The notes under the pieces were generated by a model, which was not told the DNA's origin, did no database searches, and saw only the letters and a list, made by a program, of their open reading frames with translations. Positions 62,411 to 64,000 of a DNA stretch of 64,000 nucleotides are shown here, piece by piece (the first letter of the stretch is position 1; each line of letters starts with the position of its first letter). The position numbers and the translations under genes were made by a program. Source of the DNA: Pogostemon cablin (lineage: Eukaryota; Streptophyta; Magnoliopsida; Lamiales; Lamiaceae). The DNA lies in assembly GCA_023678885.1 (NCBI GenBank), contig CM043013.1, positions 12,742,791-12,806,790 on the forward strand, read 5' to 3'.

Positions 62411-64000
62411 TGATCGTTGTCATTTTCACCTAGATTTTAGTGTCTTTATTTGTTGATTTTTAGATATTTTTATCCGTATTTGTGTGACTTTTAGTGGAGT
62501 TATATGCAATTAGGAGAAGTGTGTACATGTTGATAAATGTGTGGAAATGAGCTTAAATGTGTATAAAACAGGTCAAAAATGGAGTCGGGAGTTAAAACGG
62601 AGAAAGGAGAACAGGGCATGCTCGAACACGCCCTGTATTCTTGCACACGCCTCGTGTGTGAGCACATGCCCCGTGTGCGGAACACAGGCTTGTCTGAGGT
62701 GGTCGTGCACTAGCATCAGAACACGCTACACTACCAGGAGGAGGACGTGTGCAGCGCACGAGCCGTGTTCGGTAACACGCAGAACACGTCGAATTGTGTG
62801 AGCAGCGCACGGGCCGTGTGCTGCTACACGAGCCGTGTAGGTGCTGAATCCAGAATAAGTTGTGCACGTATTTAGAAGATTTCAAGGAGTATAATACCCA
62901 ATTTGTGCGAAAATTAATTAAGGGGGAGAGCCCATTTGAGCAGTTTTCAAGATCAAACACACATTATCACACCACATTTCCACACACACTCTCTCCTACA
63001 TTCAAATCCACCAAATTCATCCATTTCTATCACTTTGAATCCATAATTCTCTCCTTACATCCTTCACCCACACCATCCTTAGAAAGTTTTGAGGCTTATT
63101 TGTATGGAATGCATATGAAGGAAGGAGATCAACTCTTAATCGCAAGGGAAGAACTTCTACTTTTATTTTGCAATTCCTTTGATTTCAAGTTACCAATGGC
63201 ATTTTATAGACTTTGTAAGGTTTGTAATATGATTGTTGGTGGCTAGACCTCTTGTGAGGCTAGCCACGTGATGAGTTGAGGTTAAACTAGATTTGTGAGA
63301 TTTTTAGTAGTAAATTGAAGTGATGATGGGATTCTTCTTATATATTGTGATTCATGATTCATTTTATTAATTGTGTGATTGAATTCTACATACATCATGC
63401 TAGGATGACCATTCCAATATTATGTGTTAGGAGTTAATTGAATCAATTAGTGATATGATCATGCATGTTAGTATGAGGAGAGGTAAGTCATATCATTTGA
63501 ATGCTTAGAACACTTGTTAGAGGATATTTGAGTAATTAAATATGAAGAACCAAAATAAGAGTCATAGTACCTTCATGAGAATTGACAATAAGACCAATCT
63601 TAGGGGATTTAATCTTGTAAAAAGGATGAGTACCTAGTCACCTTGGCTATAGGGACTAGGGGTACAATTGCGATTGCTTCTATTCCATTATTGATGATGT
63701 TTACTACTAGAGTCTTGCATATCTAGGATACTACCTTAACTTGGATTGTGGTTAGCCTAGCACTCTTTTTAAGATCTATTTCGATCATTCCATTACATCA
63801 TTGTTCTTTGATAATCATAGTCATTACTTGTTTTCTAGTTAGTTGCTTAGAATAATTGTTAGTCTAAAACCCAAACTCAAATTCTATCACTTTTACAAAG
63901 CACGATTAAAGGCAAATCCGGATACACCTTGATTTTACTTTTCCTTTGGGACGATATTCTATAAATTTTGTTACTTGGTCACTACGTTTACAACAACGAT
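62411..64000 (+). mobile_element. Athila-related LTR, truncated by the window end
   Basis: Starts TGATCGTTGTCATTTTCACC, collinear with the solo LTR at 10491 but without the MITE. Contains the palindromic block with ACACGAGCCGTGTAG and GCACGGGCCGTGTGC (62620-62845), a CCACACACACTCTCTCC leader, and the near-3' block GGGACGATATTCTATAAATT...ACTTGGTCACTACG at the window end. By comparison about 30-40 bp of LTR remain outside. Whether it is solo or the 5' LTR of a full element cannot be seen. Confidence 0.75.

Noticed and set aside
62541..63246. Frames of 86-128 codons in the terminal LTR
   Set aside because: Arise from the GC-rich palindrome block and the pyrimidine leader; not conserved as frames in the LTR at 10491.

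Overview
This window is intergenic, transposon-dominated nuclear DNA from a flowering plant, probably a eudicot. The evidence is two uninterrupted plant retrotransposon polyproteins (Ty3/gypsy Athila type and Ty1/copia type), plant Stowaway-like MITEs with the CTCCCTCCGTCCC terminus, plant gene families (an LRX/At4g06744-like LRR protein, an X8/PDCB callose-binding protein, an At1g06270-like PPR protein), very AT-rich spacers and TA microsatellites. Species cannot be fixed from sequence alone; an asterid is only a guess.

Layout. 1-7.4 kb: a 32-bp tandem repeat, a MITE, two Helitron-type 3' ends and a 5.4-kb coding-free LTR element (1746-7114) with a degenerate target-site duplication. 7.4-13.4 kb: AT-rich repeats, an Athila-related solo LTR (10491-12448) carrying a MITE, and three more MITEs. 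13.7-15.0 kb: the one clear, intact long host gene, a secreted LRR protein on the minus strand. 15.3-21.6 kb: MITEs, including a MITE inside a MITE, and a 984-bp element with long inverted repeats. 21.9-22.2 kb: a probable intact 42-codon host gene on the minus strand with a TATA box and a G-box/ABRE in its promoter. 22.3-25.5 kb: MITEs, a near-perfect 118-bp foldback and a SINE-like unit. 25.5-34.8 kb: a decayed CACTA-like territory (subterminal GTCGCTAA arrays at both sides and a transposase C-terminal exon) filled with later insertions, including an LTR that landed inside a MITE. 35-38 kb: MITEs and unrecognised gene-like scraps.

38.0-60.7 kb is the main event. A minus-strand X8-domain gene has been split inside its signal-peptide codons by a copia element (38373-59332, TSD GATTC, about 9.3 kb by itself). 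The left LTR of that element was in turn split by an Athila element (39628-51279, TSD GATTG, 11.65 kb). Both elements have matching LTRs, primer-binding sites, polypurine tracts and one intact polyprotein, so both are young and could be autonomous. Next to the X8 relic lies a PPR pseudogene (59959-60723).

61.6-64.0 kb: the 3' end of an old Athila/Tat-type LTR followed, at the normal 6-nt spacing, by a primer-binding site that does not stop after about 17 nt but runs on as the complement of an entire mature tRNA-Asp-like molecule including CCA. This looks like a fossil of a retrotransposon cDNA still carrying a copy of its whole tRNA primer, and it is the most unusual structure in the window. 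The window closes inside another Athila-related LTR (62411 onward).
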